This document shows, in pieces, positions 6,842 through 8,510 of a DNA stretch of 8,510 nucleotides; position 1 is the stretch's first letter, and each line of letters opens with the position of its first letter. The position numbers and the translations under genes were made by a program. The notes under the pieces are model-generated. The model was given only the letters and a program-made list of their open reading frames with translations. It did not search any database and had not been told where the DNA came from. Origin of the DNA: Acetobacteraceae bacterium (GTDB lineage Bacteria; Pseudomonadota; Alphaproteobacteria; Acetobacterales; Acetobacteraceae); contig PLSZ01000268.1 of NCBI GenBank assembly GCA_003164305.1, positions 1 to 8,510 of the forward strand, read 5' to 3'.

Positions 6842-7146
6842 AAGTCGCGGTCTGGCTGGCTTTTTTGCTTTGCGGCGCGGCGGCGAACGCCGGGGAAGCG
6901 CCGTTGCCGGTGCCGCCGATTCCGCCGTTGCAGGCACCACCGATGGAGGCGCCCGTGCCGGACCTCGACGCGCCCGTGCCGACCGCACAGGCGTGGCGGT
7001 CTCCGGTCACGCTGTATACCGATCTCAATCATCGGGCGTCGCCCAGTATCGGATCAGGCTACGCGCCGGGCGCCCGGTATCAGATCGACAATGACCGGAA
7101 GTTGTTGAACGTGCCGGGGATCATGATGCACTTTCCATTCCCTTAA
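6838..7146 (+). CDS. Small exported proline-rich protein of unknown function (102 aa)
   Basis: I do not recognise this protein. Residues 1-18 look like a Sec signal peptide: a Lys, a hydrophobic run (VAVWLAFLLCGAA) and a likely cleavage after ANA. The Cys at residue 12 lies inside the hydrophobic core and does not form a good lipobox. Residues 21-49 are Pro-rich and acidic, with repeated PP and APVP units, and suggest an extended linker. Residues 50-102 are more ordinary, with VTLYTDLNHRAS, SGYAPGARYQIDND and a C-terminal end in MHFPFP, and may be a small folded domain. Codon use is GC-rich like the neighbours, and the ATGA overlap with the NUDIX gene supports translation. It probably acts in the periplasm or at the cell surface, which is odd for a gene coupled to a cytoplasmic hydrolase. 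It has no visible enzyme motif. Confidence 0.72.
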   Translation: MKVAVWLAFLLCGAAANAGEAPLPVPPIPPLQAPPMEAPVPDLDAPVPTAQAWRSPVTLYTDLNHRASPSIGSGYAPGARYQIDNDRKLLNVPGIMMHFPFP

Positions 7147-7244
7147 TGTTCTCCTGTTAACTATTTATTGACCTTTGTACGTGACATTGTGGCCTGACGG
7201 GGACGGCGGAGCTTCCGGCGCCCCAGAAGACGGAGGATTTGGTC
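7147..7244 (+). promoter_or_regulatory. AT-rich promoter-like gap before the 109-aa gene
   Basis: Bases 7143-7190 are markedly more AT-rich than anything else in the window, which suggests a promoter. A perfect first five bases of a -35 box, TTGAC (7168-7172), is present, but no convincing -10 lies 16-18 bases downstream. CATTGT at 7185-7190 is only 11 bases away when TTGACC is counted as the full box. The region ends in a good ribosome site, CGGAGGA (7231-7237), seven bases before the ATG at 7245. Confidence 0.35.
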
Positions 7245-7574
7245 ATGCGGACGGTGAACAGGCGCGCGACACGCGATCACCTGAACAGAGCGAACAGTGG
7301 CGACCTGCCGGATGGGGTGGACGGGACCATTACGGGTGGACCGGTGCTGGCGCTCGATTTGATGGAAATACTCAGACGGAGCGCCGATTGTGTTACCCGA
7401 GGCGGGGCCGTGTCCGGGGCCGCGCACGTGGAATTCATCGGTCCAGGGAAATATGACGGCGGTAACGGGCGGCGGGCGATCGCCCTGTCGGATGGCAGCC
7501 GGATCAGTTTCGCCTCGGTCGCCGATCCCGGCGCGCTGACGGAGGAGGACGCGGGCCTGCTGCTGGACGCCTGA
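7245..7574 (+). CDS. Hypothetical protein (109 aa)
   Basis: I do not recognise this protein. It is soluble, with no signal peptide or membrane helix. The N-terminal 30 residues are polar and Arg/Asn-rich. A helix-like segment LALDLMEILRRSADCVTRGG (about 37-56) follows, then a strand-like AAHVEFIGPGKYDGG (about 60-74), and last ALSDGSRISFASVADPGALTEEDAGLLLDA. The middle has a faint look of the segment in sulfite-oxidase-type molybdopterin proteins that reads G-V-P-L...LL...A...V.F.G, but the cofactor Cys region and the rest of that fold are absent, so I do not make that call. The ATG at 7245 is chosen because CGGAGGA lies seven bases upstream. The in-frame TTG at 7239 is only one base from that ribosome site. 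The first half uses more AGA, ATA and ACA codons than its neighbours, so a recently acquired or fast-evolving gene is possible. It could also be non-coding. Confidence 0.55.
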   Translation: MRTVNRRATRDHLNRANSGDLPDGVDGTITGGPVLALDLMEILRRSADCVTRGGAVSGAAHVEFIGPGKYDGGNGRRAIALSDGSRISFASVADPGALTEEDAGLLLDA

Positions 7575-7646
7575 TCCAGATCAACGCGCTTTCGCGCCCC
7601 AGGCCTGATACTGTTGCCATATGGTCAACAGAGGATGGGGTGAACG
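7575..7646 (+). promoter_or_regulatory. Leader of the universal stress protein gene with small inverted repeats
   Basis: TGATC-CA-GATCA (7572-7583) overlaps the stop codon of the preceding gene. GTTG-CCATATGG-t-CAAC (7613-7629) is a near-palindrome centred on the perfect 8-bp palindrome CCATATGG, broken by a single extra T. Either could be an operator. GATACT (7607-7612) is a partial -10 match without a clear -35. A purine-rich stretch, GAGGATGGGG (7631-7640), is the ribosome site for the ATG at 7647. Confidence 0.35.
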
Positions 7647-8504
7647 ATGTTCAAGGATATCCTGGTCCACCTGGATGAAGGGTCGCGCAGTGCCACGAGG
7701 CTGAAGGTCGCGGTGGATCTGGCGCGACGGCAGGCGGCGCATCTGACGGGGATTTTCGTGATCGATATCCCGGGGTCTGATCTGTTCTATGGCGCCGGCA
7801 TGCCGTACGCGGGCGGCGGCGGCATGAACGACATGGTGAATTCGCTGCGCGCCGATGCGACGTCCCGGGCGGACGCGCGCGGACAGGAGTTTCGCGACGC
7901 GCTCCTGCGTGAGGGGCTTGAGGGCGAATGGCGGGTGGTGGAAGGCGATACCGTCGCGTTGTTGGCTTTGCACGCGCGCTACGCCGATCTGACGGTTCTG
8001 GGACAGCCCAACGACGACGAGTCTTACAAGGGTCCGAGTTCGGACGCGGTGCTGGTGAATGTGATGATGTCGTCGGGCCGGCCGATCCTGGCGGTGCCCT
8101 ATGCCGGGCGGTTCGAGCAGGTCGGGGAGCGGGTGCTGATCGCCTGGAACGCCTCCCGGGAATCGACCCGCGCGATCAACGACGCGCTGCCATTGCTGAA
8201 GCACGCGAAGATGGTGACGGTGCTGGCGGTCAACCCGAAGCATGGGATCGAGGGCCACGGCGATGTGCCGGCGGCGGATATCGCACTGCATCTGGCGCGC
8301 CACGGCGTGAAAGCGGAAGCCGCGCATACGATCGCCAAGGACATCAGCGAGGGCGACGCGTTGTTGTCCTACGCGGCCGATCTTGGAGTCGATCTGATCG
8401 TTTCCGGCGGCTACGGCCACTCACGGGCGCGGGAGATGGTGTTCGGCGGGGTCACACGGACGCTGTTGCAGGAAATGACCGTGCCGATGCTGCTGTCGCA
8501 CTGA
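7647..8504 (+). CDS. Tandem UspA-domain universal stress protein (285 aa)
   Basis: This is a cytoplasmic stress-response protein with two Usp folds in one chain. The first domain starts MFKDILVHLDEG and runs to about residue 152, ending in RPILAVPYAG. It lacks a clear nucleotide motif (VLGQPNDDES at 117-126). The second starts at about 161 with ERVLIAWNASRESTRAINDAL, the usual V-x-W-[DN]-x-S opening. It ends with a GxxG-x9-GG motif, GGYGHSRAREMVFGGVTR (254-271: G254, G257, G267, G268). In the ATP-binding consensus the residue after the third Gly is Ser or Thr, and here it is Gly. FGGVTRTLL is common among proteobacterial tandem Usps, so ATP binding is possible but not certain. Such proteins help survival in starvation, low oxygen or redox stress, often by binding ATP or partner proteins. 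The gene stands alone in the window, with its own leader. Confidence 0.93.
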   Translation: MFKDILVHLDEGSRSATRLKVAVDLARRQAAHLTGIFVIDIPGSDLFYGAGMPYAGGGGMNDMVNSLRADATSRADARGQEFRDALLREGLEGEWRVVEGDTVALLALHARYADLTVLGQPNDDESYKGPSSDAVLVNVMMSSGRPILAVPYAGRFEQVGERVLIAWNASRESTRAINDALPLLKHAKMVTVLAVNPKHGIEGHGDVPAADIALHLARHGVKAEAAHTIAKDISEGDALLSYAADLGVDLIVSGGYGHSRAREMVFGGVTRTLLQEMTVPMLLSH

Positions 8505-8510
8505 GGGTTA

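Noticed and set aside
6044..6988. Minus-strand open frame (314 aa) across the MFS end, NUDIX gene and small gene
   Set aside because: It covers three plus-strand genes with better evidence, and its composition is typical of antisense shadow.
7175..7456. Alternative frame (93 aa) overlapping the start of the 109-aa gene
   Set aside because: It has a low-complexity Gly/Arg composition and no ribosome site. The frame starting at 7245 has CGGAGGA at good spacing.
7581..8420. Minus-strand open frame (279 aa) opposite the Usp gene
   Set aside because: It is His/Arg/Gln-rich and without motifs, while the Usp frame is a clear family member.

Overview
This is a gene-dense, strongly GC-rich stretch of bacterial chromosome. 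Codons favour G or C in the third position, and start sites carry purine-rich ribosome binding sites. The mix of genes is typical of metabolically versatile Alphaproteobacteria: an orphan LivK-type binding protein, a CaiB/BaiF CoA-transferase, a CoxE-like VWA protein, a NUDIX hydrolase with an RxPEGDxRER-type N-terminus, and a tandem UspA protein. A Rhodospirillales/Acetobacteraceae-like host is my best guess. That guess rests on protein style only and no taxonomic marker is present. No phage, transposon, CRISPR, tRNA or rRNA sequence was seen.

Layout, left to right. (1) 1-1475, plus strand: the last 18 codons of an upstream gene, then a CoxE-like VWA protein one base later, closed by a 10-bp perfect hairpin at 1476-1502. 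The upstream gene is probably the MoxR/CoxD-type AAA+ ATPase that usually accompanies CoxE-like proteins. (2) 1766-2959, plus strand: a secreted substrate-binding protein with a Tat-like signal peptide and no transporter membrane or ATPase genes beside it, closed by a hairpin plus T-run at 2969-2997. (3) 4823 down to 2997, minus strand: a two-gene operon, CoA-transferase then nitroreductase, joined stop-to-start (TGAATG). (4) 4950-6176, plus strand: a divergently transcribed MFS carrier of the monocarboxylate/oxalate-formate type, sharing a 126-bp control region with the CoA-transferase. (5) 6269-7146, plus strand: a NUDIX hydrolase overlapping by 4 bp a small exported proline-rich protein. 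(6) 7245-7574, plus strand: an unrecognised 109-aa protein behind an AT-rich, promoter-like gap. (7) 7647-8504, plus strand: a tandem-domain universal stress protein preceded by a small near-palindrome.

The clearest functional grouping is the divergent pair at 2997-6176. A carrier likely to import an organic acid faces a gene that would activate an acid by CoA transfer, with an FMN oxidoreductase coupled to it. The other genes look like independent small transcription units. I found no convincing new multi-gene defence or mobile system. The least explained items are the two small proteins at 6838-7146 and 7245-7574 and the NUDIX/exported-protein coupling.
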